NCBI GenBank assembly: GCA_002205965.3
Contig: NADL03000688.1
Span: 62,001 to 126,000, forward strand
DNA: 64,000 nt
Source: Kappaphycus alvarezii
Taxonomy: Eukaryota > Rhodophyta > Florideophyceae > Gigartinales > Solieriaceae
Reading direction: 5' to 3'
A program made the position numbers and the translations under genes. The notes beneath the pieces were generated by a model, which made no database searches, had not been told where the DNA came from, and worked only from the letters and a program-made list of their open reading frames with translations. This document shows, one piece after another, positions 33,893 to 43,987 of the stretch. The number at the start of each line of letters is the position of its first letter. The first letter of the stretch is position 1.

Positions 33893-34687
33893 TTAAAGCG
33901 GGAAGACACAGTGGTGCCCTGAAAAAGGACTACAGCCACGTCTTAAAATTGCGATCCGAGATGTAGGTGCCAGGCCTGGAGCCGGTTGGCACGCTAGCCA
34001 ATCTTTGCAACCATCCTCTGACAAAGAAGCTTCAAATTCCACGGTCCTCTCATCCCCCTTTGCCATGGCGTCAAAGGCCTTTTCTTCAACTGGGCGAGCT
34101 AGTTGCCCTTGCCCAAACCGCTGCCTTGAGTCGACAGCCGTAAACTGGACAACCTTCTCGGGTGCCAATTGTGTCTCCCACTCATCATGTACCCGAACTG
34201 CGTATGTGTAAGATTGAAGAGCATTGTTCGGTAGCACAGGGAGGAGGGTAGAGCACAGTGCATGCTTGAGGGATACGGAGGAAAGGAGGGCAGCCGCCGC
34301 AGTCAGCTTAGCGGAGCGGAGCCCGACGCCAAATGTTGGCTTGCGGGGCCCAAAGGGCGCAATAGGAAGTTGTAATTCCCAAAAAGTGTCGGCGTCAAGA
34401 ACCCCACCCACCAACTGCCGCAGCGTGTATTCAACAGCGGTGTAGAATTCCGCAGCTCCCTTCAGAGTGGAATAAGGGAGAACTACACATAAGAGGTAGT
34501 TGATCCGATATACACCAAAGCAGGTCCGCAGTAGGTAGAGAGCTACATGAGCATCCTCCAGGGTTAACAGGGATATGGGGACAGTCCTCCTCCGGTTCAA
34601 TGCCACCGTTCGCATCCAGGATACCGCCATAGGGAGTGAAACTTGGCTCCTGGCTCTGTGTTGTGCCCAAGGACAGTAAACTGACAT
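33893..34687 (-). CDS. Open frame from a LINE-like reverse transcriptase C-terminal region, inside the piggyBac
   Basis: An unbroken frame of 264 residues. Its middle has the layout of the region downstream of the RT palm in the family with a C-terminal Cys/His motif: LEDAHVALYLLRTCFGVYRI with NYLLCVVLPYSTLK (usual LLRxCLGxxRxxYLLR..PP), then LRQLVGGVLDADTFWELQLP, then GVGLRSAKLTAAAALLSSVS (usual ASLPVxxGGLGLRSAxxLA). A later DWLACQPAPGL matches the usual AWLxALPxPxLG. No RT catalytic motif and no endonuclease are present, so it cannot act as an RT alone. It lies between the left inverted end and the transposase, reads on the same strand as the transposase, and is open from end to end, unlike the other LINE scraps here. 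It may be passenger DNA or a co-opted piece. Confidence 0.6.
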   Translation of the reverse strand: MSVYCPWAQHRARSQVSLPMAVSWMRTVALNRRRTVPISLLTLEDAHVALYLLRTCFGVYRINYLLCVVLPYSTLKGAAEFYTAVEYTLRQLVGGVLDADTFWELQLPIAPFGPRKPTFGVGLRSAKLTAAAALLSSVSLKHALCSTLLPVLPNNALQSYTYAVRVHDEWETQLAPEKVVQFTAVDSRQRFGQGQLARPVEEKAFDAMAKGDERTVEFEASLSEDGCKDWLACQPAPGLAPTSRIAILRRGCSPFSGHHCVFPL

Positions 34688-34689
34688 TT

Positions 34690-35090
34690 TCTATGGCCCT
34701 GATGTCCGGGCTTGTGATCTAATTCAAATGTAACGATTATATTCAAAAACATTTTAAAAAAACATATGGCATGTGCATCTGAATTTTTGGACTTTCACCT
34801 ATACCGTGCCAATGCTTTAAATAAGTTCAGTCGCATGGTTTTCAGGATGCTACGGCGCCCTCTTGGACATGAGACAGGACAAAGTGACATCTCATAAAGG
34901 GGTATTCCGCCATAAGATCAAGTACATCTAGCAAGTCGAATGACGTACATAAGATTTGTAGGGGGCAATAGGGTAGAACCTTTTTCTTTTTATCTAATCT
35001 TTGTAAGAAAATACCTGACATACATAGTAGGAAATATTCAATTCAGGAAATGTTTATATTAGATTGTAAATAGCTAAAACAATAAAAGAT
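34690..35090. other. Non-coding interior of the piggyBac element
   Basis: No coding signal between the passenger frame and the 3' end of the transposase. Confidence 0.5.
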
Positions 35091-35097
35091 AGTTCAT

Positions 35098-37259
35098 TTA
35101 AAAACCTTGAGTATCATGCACGAGGCGATGGTGCTTCTGAAAGCAATCGCGGCCGCTGTCAGCATGGCAAATAAAAACTTCCTTTTTAAATGTACACATA
35201 CATCCAGTACATACATGTTTAGTAGTATTTTCAATGCAAACCTTGCATCGTGATTGGAGAGCAAAATTTGTCTTCGTACCATTCAGAACACGTTTCCTTT
35301 TTGTTGACACCAGATGAATTCCAATACCAATGACGTGTTCATCTTCTGATTCTTCACCTTCGGAAGTCTGACGTGCCCTGGTTCTCAAAGCATCCAAATT
35401 ATTGTCAATCAGGCCCTCCGCTAATTTGCAGTAGAATTCATTCGGCGACATTGATTCACGATATCCACGACCCCCTTTGTATAGCTTCCAGGCATCCACA
35501 CCGCAGATTTCAAGCAATATAGTGTTGACACGCATGGACCACTCTTTTACCTCGAATTTCCTTTCCAGATTCAGGTCATCCTGATGACAGCGGTTGTGGC
35601 GGTCAACCTGAGCACAAGTAAGGTAATACTTCTCTCAAACCTTCGGAATATCTATTTCCGAACTTAGAAGTTGAGCTTGTCCTGCAATAGATCTCCATCG
35701 CTCCCAATAAATCGGAGTACCAGCATTGGTTGTTCCACACGTACTGAAGAGGTATCATGTCTCTCGATCAACCCACATGACAGCTGCAATTTCCTTATTG
35801 TCATCAGTAGTAGTTGTCATTGCTATGTGCTGACCCCGTTTTGCAACCTCTTGACAAGAAAGATACGCCATCGGAAACTGACACTTGAAATTCTTGACAA
35901 CCCCAATGAAACGTAAGCCCTTCTCCAGCAAGGCTTCCGCAGCCTGAACGGAGGAAAAGAAAGAATCACCACTTACAATTCTATCTGAACCGAACCATGG
36001 TTCCACAAGCTGTAACAACTCTCTTGTCCCATGTAAACATTCCGTATCTGAACTTTCAGTGTCTTCTGACGAGTTACAGATCTTGATGTTTATAATTATT
36101 CCACTTTCTCCACACGCAGCGGTCCGAAGCGCACACCCATTTTCAGGTTTCCTGTCAAGAGCGACGTGGTGTGGAGGTCCTTTCTGAATCCACTTACCTC
36201 CAATTCCATACCACCTTGACATGCTTTCATCCACACAAATTGACTCTGTTGGCTTGACATAGAGATGAAGATGCCTTCTGATTGCCTCGGCAAAGTAGCT
36301 AGCCAGGCTCCAACGCATGGTTGAACTGGATTGTTCTTCATCTGTAAGAGGTTGAGATTCGGAAAAGGATATGTAACGGCTAATAATCTCAAACCTTCCA
36401 CGTGGCATGATATTTCCAAAATTTGGACTTTGCATGTAATTCGATGGGGAAGAACTACCCCATAAGTTCCTGCGATGGCAAAACTCGAAATGTGACATGA
36501 GAATCAAAACCCCAAAAATCTTCAGAATTTCACCAGCTGTGCAAGGAATGAAACCATTACTTTCCAAAGCGAAGTTTGTTGACTGGACAACAGTAGAAAG
36601 GAATGGCATGGGAAACATCCACATAAAATACTGATAAGGTTTCATACCTTGGGGAGCGATACCTGCAGGAATAAGCTCATCCACCGGGCCATGCAATTTC
36701 CAACGTCTCCGCGTGATAGTTCCATTCAAACTTAGTGTTATCTCTTTCCGAGTCCACTCTCTGCCATGTGCAGCTGTTTTCGGCCAATCATATTCCTCTA
36801 TATCTGTTCTTGTACCTTCAAAATGAGCTTCTGAGACTTGAATTGGGCTTGTACTCGGGCTTGTACTCGGGCTCCTACTCCTATCAGATCCGCGGGAGTG
36901 TCAGTCTCCGTTTCGATACCAGCCTGACCTTCTATTTCATCTGCTGTCCTCCCACTGTTCAGTGAATTGGGCACCAAACCGGTGACTTCCTCGAAGGAAG
37001 GAGCCTCTCTTTCTTTGACACTCGATAAGTGAATTGCCAACTATTTCGAACCGTCCAGCAATTCCCAGTTATTGACGACCATTCTCTGAAATCGTCCACT
37101 TTTAGCCATTTTTTTGATCCCTACGACTGTTCCTGACACCACATTTGTCTTACAACTGGATCCATACAACCTCCTACACTTGACGTCAGATTTAAGAAAG
37201 CGCACTTTCGTGTGAACCCTACTTCCAGGGAGCAAACGTCCGTCGTTTGATTTCACCAT
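35098..37259 (-). pseudogene. piggyBac-like (PGBD, DDE_Tnp_1_7) transposase, broken
   Basis: Cut-and-paste transposase of the DDD type. The likely start is Met 37259 (MVKSNDGRLLPGSRVHTKVR), opening a small N-terminal domain that ends VVNNWELLDGSK and a TAG. The same frame continues with an acidic linker. A frame change near 36840 leads to YDWPKTAAHGREWT and the main block: MKPYQYFMWMFPMPFLSTVV, IFGVLILMSHFEFCHRRNLW, and the first Asp in SICVDESMSRWYGIGGKWIQ. The second Asp is in DRIVSGDSFFSSVQA. After a TGA at 35755-35757, the third Asp is in CAQVDRHNR, with DAWKLYKGG following. The C-terminus has a Cys/His zinc ribbon (CKVCIENTTKHVCTGC, CHADSGRDC). There are three in-frame stops and one frameshift by eye. 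All three Asp survive, so the copy is fairly young. Confidence 0.88.
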
Positions 37260-37499
37260 TTTTGAGGGATTTTGAGTGGGATTGCGAGAGGGAATTGGAT
37301 TCCTGAGCCAGTGAAGGTGCGAAAGCTCTGAACAGTAACCTTGCACAGGTAGAAGAGACCGAAGGAAAAACGTAAAGCTAAAAAAAGGCGGTAAAAAAAG
37401 TTCTGAATTTATTTTTTGGTTCGTAGAAAATGTCATCAATCGTTTACATATAAAACAATTGAATACATTTGTCGAATAGACACTAGGTACGGAATCAAT

Positions 37500-39180
37500 T
37501 TAGACAATGAGAAAACCAAATCAAAAAAAACCAAAACGCACGGGGTGTGCGCCCTCCCATTTTCTCTTTAATCACCCTGCCATGCAGTAGCACAGCTCGA
37601 TTACATCGAGGAGATTTTTGGGTAGGAAATCGGGTGTAACTTCCTGGACGGTTGGATGGTATAATTTTTCTCCTGGTTGTAATGCCGGACCGGGATCCGA
37701 GGAATGGTAGAACTTTCGAAAGAATAAAGTCCGAAGAGCCGTGAATACTAGAGGGGCAATATTGGAAAAAGGAATGTAGTATAAGTTTAGCAGTGCTGAG
37801 TGTCTGCATTGTAGATAAGGGTGTTGGCACCAACGACAATCTTAAAGTACCTATTTGTATATATAAGCCGGAGTCCGGGGCGTCATTAGTAAATATAACA
37901 GACGAAAAATGAATGTGGGGTAAAGTATGGGTAGAGAGGGGAAACTAAGAGAGTAACTTGGGCGGATAAACGTAGCTTCTGGCAAAGTTGCTGTTGGTAA
38001 GGTTGCTGCAAATATGGAAGTTGGGAGTCAAGTTCAGAGCCAAAACCGAGGTATCTGTTTAACAGGGGGGAATACTGACTATTTAGGCACAAATAATAAT
38101 TGGCTAGGTTAAAGTTGTCTACGATATCGGGGTAATTAAGGTTACTGTAAGCGAAATAATGGAGATCCAAATTAGAGATGACTTAAGTCGACACTTTACC
38201 CAGTAAGTGCCTTTCTCCCTCGAAAATATCAGGTCGAACTTGAAGGCCTGGTGGTTCGAACTTTCCGCCTTCGGACTCACTCGGATGAAAACCAGTAGTG
38301 GTCGACAATCGAAATTGTTCCCTTTCCGTACAGTACCAGATGTAGCAGTGGGCAAGAATAAAAAAATTCGGATCATAAGAAATCACTGAAATCAGCTTTG
38401 CCGGTAGCAGTACAGGAAGAGGGCCAACTGAAGTACACCAGCTGGTGGAAAAAGCACTGACTCCCCAAAGGGCAAAATAACCGAGCTATTACCCATCCCC
38501 GCTGGGAGTTGGGCAAATTTAGTTTTCTTTTCACCCCTACTATGAAAACTGTCAGTCATTTGATATCTTTTAATCAATATATCATTGGAATAAGATGTTC
38601 AATAAGGCACGTGTATACCCAGAGTTGAGTACATATTCCAAAAGTAAAAAACACTCCTTTCATATATAAGAAATCGTGATTTGACGCAATTACTTTGCCT
38701 GGTTCTACTACGTCAACAAATCTCGCTGAATGTATCAAGGGATAATACTGAAACTGCAAAAATGACGCAGTTTTGTTTCCAAATCATATAAAAATCAATT
38801 TAGATAAAGGATGGGAAATTTTAGTGGGTTTCAACTTGATTTGTTTTTTTACCTAACAAACACTGCCAGTAAATCGTTTGCAGAAGGTTTGCCAAGACAC
38901 TTCAAACAAGTCAATGGCACCATTTACACCCATAGTTGATGTATCACGGCTCTTTCCTTTTCGCGGTGTAGCCTCGGTTTCATCTGTGTCCCAAAGCTAC
39001 CACATGCTTTATCCATTAGTTTTCTTGGTTCCAGATTAACTAAACTATTGGTCCCCCGGGTCAGAATTCGTTTCTAGTTCCTACAAAGATTTGTCATCGA
39101 CTCACATTTCTATCTAATTTCTCTTCTTCACCAACGATACTTTCTATTTCTGCCGGATATATCCGATGTGCGCTATATTT
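37500..39180. other. No supported gene
   Basis: Short frames only. A TATA-like GTATATATAAGCCGG at about 37856 could belong to an old LTR, but no partner was seen. Confidence 0.4.
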
Positions 39181-39184
39181 AAAC

Positions 39185-40440
39185 CCGAAAAAAAACTAAA
39201 AGAGGACCAAATTTGGATACAGTATCTGAATTTGCAAGATATTTTTAATTTGGATGAGTGTGGCAAATTCATGGGTTGATTTCTTTGTTTTAAGAAACGG
39301 CGTTATTAATAGATGTCACTACACGTCCAAGGTCGTCATACTTTTCGAAGAAGTCGCCGTATTTAAAGTCCGAAATCGACGTCGTTGAGGAAAACCCCTC
39401 GCCATCAACTACTCTATCGGCCCATCCCTTTTTTGGCACTCAACATGATTAACCTCTGCCCTTCCCTCACCATCACCAAGTCATCCGAGGCCGCCGTACC
39501 CTCAACGCGCTGGCCCTGATGACAAATGGACAACGGATTATGAAAATTACTGTAGAAGAAAAGGACCGGGAACGCATTCGGGAGTGGGTCCGCCGGCACT
39601 GCTTCGAGGAAGAGGAAGAGGAAGAGGAAGGGAAGGTAGAGGAAGAGGATGATAAAGAGGAGGACTGGGTGGACCTGTGGGAGCTACTAGTGTACAACGG
39701 TAGGGGAGATGCGGTGGAGAACGAAGGGGAGACTGAGGGAGGTATCGTTATCTCTGACTTTTCTGACAAGGATGAAAAGGAGGAGGAAGAGAGGGACGAG
39801 GAGGAAGAGGGGGATGTAGAAATGAAATGTGCTCGAATGGTGGGGAGGGGGCCGGAAAGTATGGACCAGGTGGTCCTGACTTTGGAACCGGATGGGAGAA
39901 TCCTCAGTGGTTTTAATATTTCTCAGGAGGCAACGGGGAATTATGAACCGTTCCCTGATATTTATGGGGACTTATTGGGTGAAATAGATATTTCGGAGGA
40001 GTTGTTTGGCTCTGATCTCGATGATAAAGACATTAGGAAATAAATCTAGTTATTTATCCTGATATTATCTTCTGTCTTTCTCGTTCACACGATTCCATTT
40101 GATGCATTTTGTAGTACTCAGTATATTTATTTGAGACTTAAGGTTAGGAAAAAAGTCTATATAATCTGGGTAAACTGCTCCCTCTTCTAGAGGTAAAGCA
40201 AGATGGCAGAAAAATTCAGGTCAAGTCCCGAGTAGTAGGAAGTTGAGAGTCAACTTCAGGCCTAAGAACTATTTTTCTTACGCTGGTCACAGAGCATCAC
40301 AAATAGACCGTGCCCCTTCTAAACTTGCTTGTAGTCCTCTTAACTGTCGTCTTTACCCAACAAAATAGAACTTTTGTCGCTTGCGACACCTCCTTGTTGG
40401 GGTAATTGGTTCTAAGAATCCCTTCTCGCTTTGGTCCAGA
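39185..40440 (+). repeat. Long, diverged relative of the gypsy LTR, with an internal ORF
   Basis: 39190-39380 matches the first part of the gypsy LTR at 43270 (GAATTTGCAAGATATTTTTA, GAGTGTGGCAAATTCAT). 40075-40430 matches its last part (TTCACACGATTCC, GTCTATATAA, AGTTGAGAGTCAACTTCAG, TTGGTTCTAAG). Between them lie about 690 bases unlike the roughly 110 bases at that place in the 43-kb LTRs. It is a solo LTR of a longer sub-family or an LTR that gained a segment. It is older than the intact element. Confidence 0.7.
39519..40043 (+). CDS. Acidic 174-residue ORF inside an LTR-like repeat
   Basis: An unbroken frame. The N-terminal part is basic and amphipathic (ITVEEKDRERIREWVRRHCF). An Asp/Glu-rich block follows (EEEEEEEEGKVEEEDDKEED), then WVDLWELLVYNGRG, a second acidic block, and an ordered-looking end (MDQVVLTLEPDGRILSGFNI, PDIYGDLLGEIDISEELFGS). 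The frame is also open for some codons upstream of the Met. No family is recognised. Acidic plus hydrophobic blocks resemble transcriptional activation or chaperone-like regions, but that is only composition. Its position between two LTR-derived flanks is the notable point. Confidence 0.5.
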   Translation: MTNGQRIMKITVEEKDRERIREWVRRHCFEEEEEEEEGKVEEEDDKEEDWVDLWELLVYNGRGDAVENEGETEGGIVISDFSDKDEKEEEERDEEEEGDVEMKCARMVGRGPESMDQVVLTLEPDGRILSGFNISQEATGNYEPFPDIYGDLLGEIDISEELFGSDLDDKDIRK

Positions 40441-40449
40441 AATCTCCTG

Positions 40450-41970
40450 GCAATTGCTCCATGGGTCCTCAAGCTGGGGTTAACCGTCTTCTTCATAAAT
40501 GCACCAGGGACCAGTTACTTGCTGAGGCGCCCTTTGCAAAAGAATCCCTTTAACTCAATCTGTTTTAGTTTGTAGATAATCCGCGTCCTGCACTGCTTTT
40601 TACTGCCCTCATGTTCTCTTCACTTTGATCTCGAGCCGATCCGACCGTCTGGGTGAAAATGGTTAAGCAACCTCTTGGTATTCCTATTTTTAGCGGTTTC
40701 TCCTACTATCGCCACTTTGCTGTCCCTGATACGATTTTAGATGTGTTTAGTTATTTCCATACGGTGTGCCGGTATGGCACTTGAAATTTTCGTCGCTTTG
40801 ACTGCCTGTGGGATACGCTTGCCACAGCTATTAGCGTCAATGAACGGAATTACGGTGTACTTGTCCACGTTTAGAAACGATTTGAAGATCCTGAGCTCCC
40901 CGGTCGTACTATTTCCATAGCCGTCTCTCCATGATGTCTTGTTGAAAATGCAGGTGATAATGTACGCATTGCTCATTTTTATCTATTAAAGGAACAATTA
41001 AATCTTGATCTCGTCATCCATGACCCCGAAGTTGAACTTCGTCCTCAGGGGCTCCACGTATACGTTATCAATCCTCATTTCAGTGGCTACGAAGTGCACT
41101 CATGGCGATCCGCTTATTTCTATATTGTTTTTAAGAGACGTGAAAATACCCTTCCACTACCAGTTTCTCTGCAAATAACGTAGTATTGGTCTTCACTCCA
41201 CGGATTGGATATCCACGGCTGCATTGGGGCGGGTATTCGCGGTTATGTTGAGAAAGTCACTAAATTACTCTTTGAAGCGCGGTATATTTCCTGCAGTGGA
41301 GTTCAACCAGCTCCTTACTTGTCTTACATGTCTAGTTGTCAATTAAGTAGCCGTTAGTGTGTACTTGAGACTCTTAAAGTATTCGAATTCTGCAATATGG
41401 ATCTGTCTCTCAGCAGATCTCCCCTTGATAATGAATAAAGTGTGAGGAATTATGTTTGGATGTCAGTTTATATGGTTATATCGTAACCCTTGCACTATTG
41501 GCAGTAGAAAACCTACTAATCACTTGAACAGAATAGTCGGCATGTCATATTCGTATATTTTGCGTCTCCCCGGCAATTTGTTAATTTTGCTGCATTAGAA
41601 AACTGGATAGTTATTGTATAATGCAGATTATAAGAAACTCTGTTGCATATACCGATGACGATAACGAGACGGAAAAGAAAACGGTAATTTAATCCTATTT
41701 AGGAACTGACATTATTGCTAACATCATTCACATTACAAACTTTACTCGCAATTTGTCTTTAATATGAGCATCTTTATAGTGACAGAACGGGAACCTACGT
41801 GTGCATAGGCATAATGGATAAAAAATTACTCAAGTAATCTAGGGGGGCTCGCTTGGCGGGCTTGCATCTCTTAGAGACAGAACGGGAAAAGAGTGACTGA
41901 ATTACACAGGTCAAGTGCGAGGCACTAGTGGAACATGGTTGTCGCAATAAGAGCTGATAATATCATTAAA
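40450..41970 (-). other. Weak minus-strand coding signal, otherwise empty
   Basis: Short minus-strand stretches between about 40737 and 41460 look protein-like (SFLNVDKYTVIPFIDANSCG, RIDNVYVEPLRTKFNFGVMD, GRSAERQIHIAEFEYFKSLK). They are closely packed and may be a fossil of an unknown element. The rest of this span shows nothing. Confidence 0.3.
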
Positions 41971-42239
41971 GTGGTTGCATGAAGTAGATTACATTCCAAT
42001 GCATGATGATTCCAAGCTAAAGGTGCGGAACTGTTGGGTCGTTTATTGCTTGGAAACGGTTAAAAAGGTTAAGCTTGCAGCGGGAGTTGCGAAGGTTGCA
42101 AGTTCATACGAACTTGCTGTCAAAACATATTTAAGGATCCATGCACGAGCATGGGAGGAATTCTAGGAATAAAATACTAATGGACAATAATGTCAAACCT
42201 CTGACGTACAGAGAGAACACGACGGGAACATTTACTGCA

Positions 42240-43112
42240 ACGTTGCTGGATGCTCACTAATTACTTCTCCTCATTGGCGGCACTGGGTTCGCCTCTATAT
42301 CAATACTGGGCAACGTCTGCTACGTCCCTTCTATTCTCTCTATCCTTCCACGGATTCAAGATATCTTCCCTCCTACTAACTTTCCCAAAGCGGACCCCAT
42401 CCGTGCAAAACACATCCGACTAAAACGGAGTCCCGTTTCGCCTCCAGCACCCTGCTCTACAGTACTTGGTCTCCCGCCTTCTTTCCGCCACGTGGTCTAG
42501 CGATTATCGACAACTTGTCTCGAACGCCTTCATGGGCAACACCCAAGCATCTTTGATACCTCCCACTAATCTTCCTTCGGAAAGCCATCGATTTCTGAAA
42601 ATTTTGACATCAATTTTATCCCTAAGCCCCACCTCGCTCTACATATGCCCTCCCTCAGAGTTACTTGGGAGGCAATGTGTCACCCGAGATATAGCATACT
42701 ACTTTTTCCTTCGCATCGACTGTTCAATGTTGTCTAACTCCGAAAAATGCTCGTTCTGTCTCACCTCTCACTGTCCAGTGGCACACGTCCTTGACATCCT
42801 TGATCATTATGCCAACGTTTGTCCCCGTGCTGACCGCTCTGTTCGCGGTCATAACATGCTTCGTGATCGCCTTTTCTCCGAGCTCACTTCTCTCGGATCG
42901 CTCTCCTACCAATACGGGAATGTGAATTACTGCAGGACGCTCATCTCTCTCCTTCGATCCATCGAAGTCTATAACTCGCCATTGATGACTCTAAGCTCGC
43001 ACCGGGCCTCCAAAGCTTCGACATGACAATCATTAGCCCTTATTACAACCCTTATCACTGCCCCGCCATCTACGACCCCATCGCCCTTCTTGATCAGGCT
43101 AAAGTCGTTAAA
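42240..43112 (+). pseudogene. LINE-like ORF 3' part: RT thumb, Cys/His motif, start of PD-(D/E)XK-like tail
   Basis: It opens with LIGGTGFASISILGNVCYVP, the counterpart of the GGLGLRSA segment. A 186-residue frame follows (42466-43026) that contains a Cys/His motif, EKCSFC ... LDHYANVC (usual CPxC...HALxC), then RGHNMLRDRLFSELTSLG (usual ARHNALRDALF). After a frame change it reads SKLAPGLQSFDMTIISPYYN, the DVTVVSP segment that begins the tail seen in copies A-F. This fragment therefore links the tail copies to a reverse transcriptase. One or two frame changes and the lack of an upstream palm make it a pseudogene. Confidence 0.65.
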
Positions 43113-43269
43113 TGATTAAATTAAAAGATTAAACATTAAAAATACTCCGAACTTCAGCAATCTCAAAGAGTTCACAGAAATGATAACGCAATGATAAAAA
43201 GTCACGCTGTTCTTGAATGTGTACATTGCCACTGCATGTATAACTTACCAGATTTGCTGTCAACACCAG

Positions 43270-43987
43270 TGATGTGCGCAAATTCGCACACGAAAAAATT
43301 TAGATGAGGACCATAATTGTATACAGTATTGGAACTGGGAAGATATTTTTACAGTTTTTGAATTTGCAAGATATTTTTAATTTGGGTGAGTGTGGCAAAT
43401 TCATCGGTTGATTTTTTTTTAGGACACGCTGTCATAGTGGATGTCAGTACAGTTCTAGGTTGTGGGTGATACTACGAGTGACTCTGAAAGGTCTATATAA
43501 TGGCCACATCAATTCCCACCCCTGGCCGATGGGTGGCTGGCATGGGTATGGCACCTAGATATTTACCTTGAGGAAATATCTTCTAATGGTCTCTCTGGTT
43601 CACACGATTCCCGTGAATGCGTTTTATGGTATTTAGTATGTTTGATTGAGACTTTAGGATTAGCCGAAAGGTCTATATAAGCTGAGTAAAGTGCTTCCTC
43701 CTTGAGAGGTCAAGCAAGTTGGCAGACAACTTCAAGCCAAGTCCTGAGTAGTGGGGAGTTGAGAGTCAACTTCAGACCCTAGAAAACTTTTTCCTAAGCT
43801 GGTCGCAGAGCATCAGTGGTAGACCCTGCCCCTTTTATACTTGCTTGTAGCCCTCTCAACTCTCTCCCATATACACTCCTTTTTATTTGTTCAACTATAC
43901 CACGGTAGCACTTTTGTCGCTCGCAACACCTCCGTCTTGGGGTAGTTGGTTCTAAGTATCTCTTCTCCCGACGATTTACCCCTATCA
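43270..43987 (+). repeat. 5' LTR of the gypsy element
   Basis: Begins TGATGTGCGC and ends CCCCTATCA, so TGAT...ATCA is inverted at the ends. Two TATA-like words (GTCTATATAA) lie at about 43490 and 43670. It differs from the 3' LTR at roughly fifteen to twenty places, about 97-98% identity. Confidence 0.92.

Larger units (their letters stand above)
33508..37486. mobile_element. piggyBac-type DNA transposon with exact inverted ends
   Basis: The 18-bp ends are exact inverted repeats: CTAGTGTCTATTCGACAA at 33508-33525 and its reverse complement at 37469-37486. The element is 3,979 bp. The outermost CTAG is itself a palindrome and may be the 4-bp target duplication rather than part of the element. 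It encodes a piggyBac-like transposase on - and carries a LINE-derived open frame on - near its left end. Confidence 0.85.
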
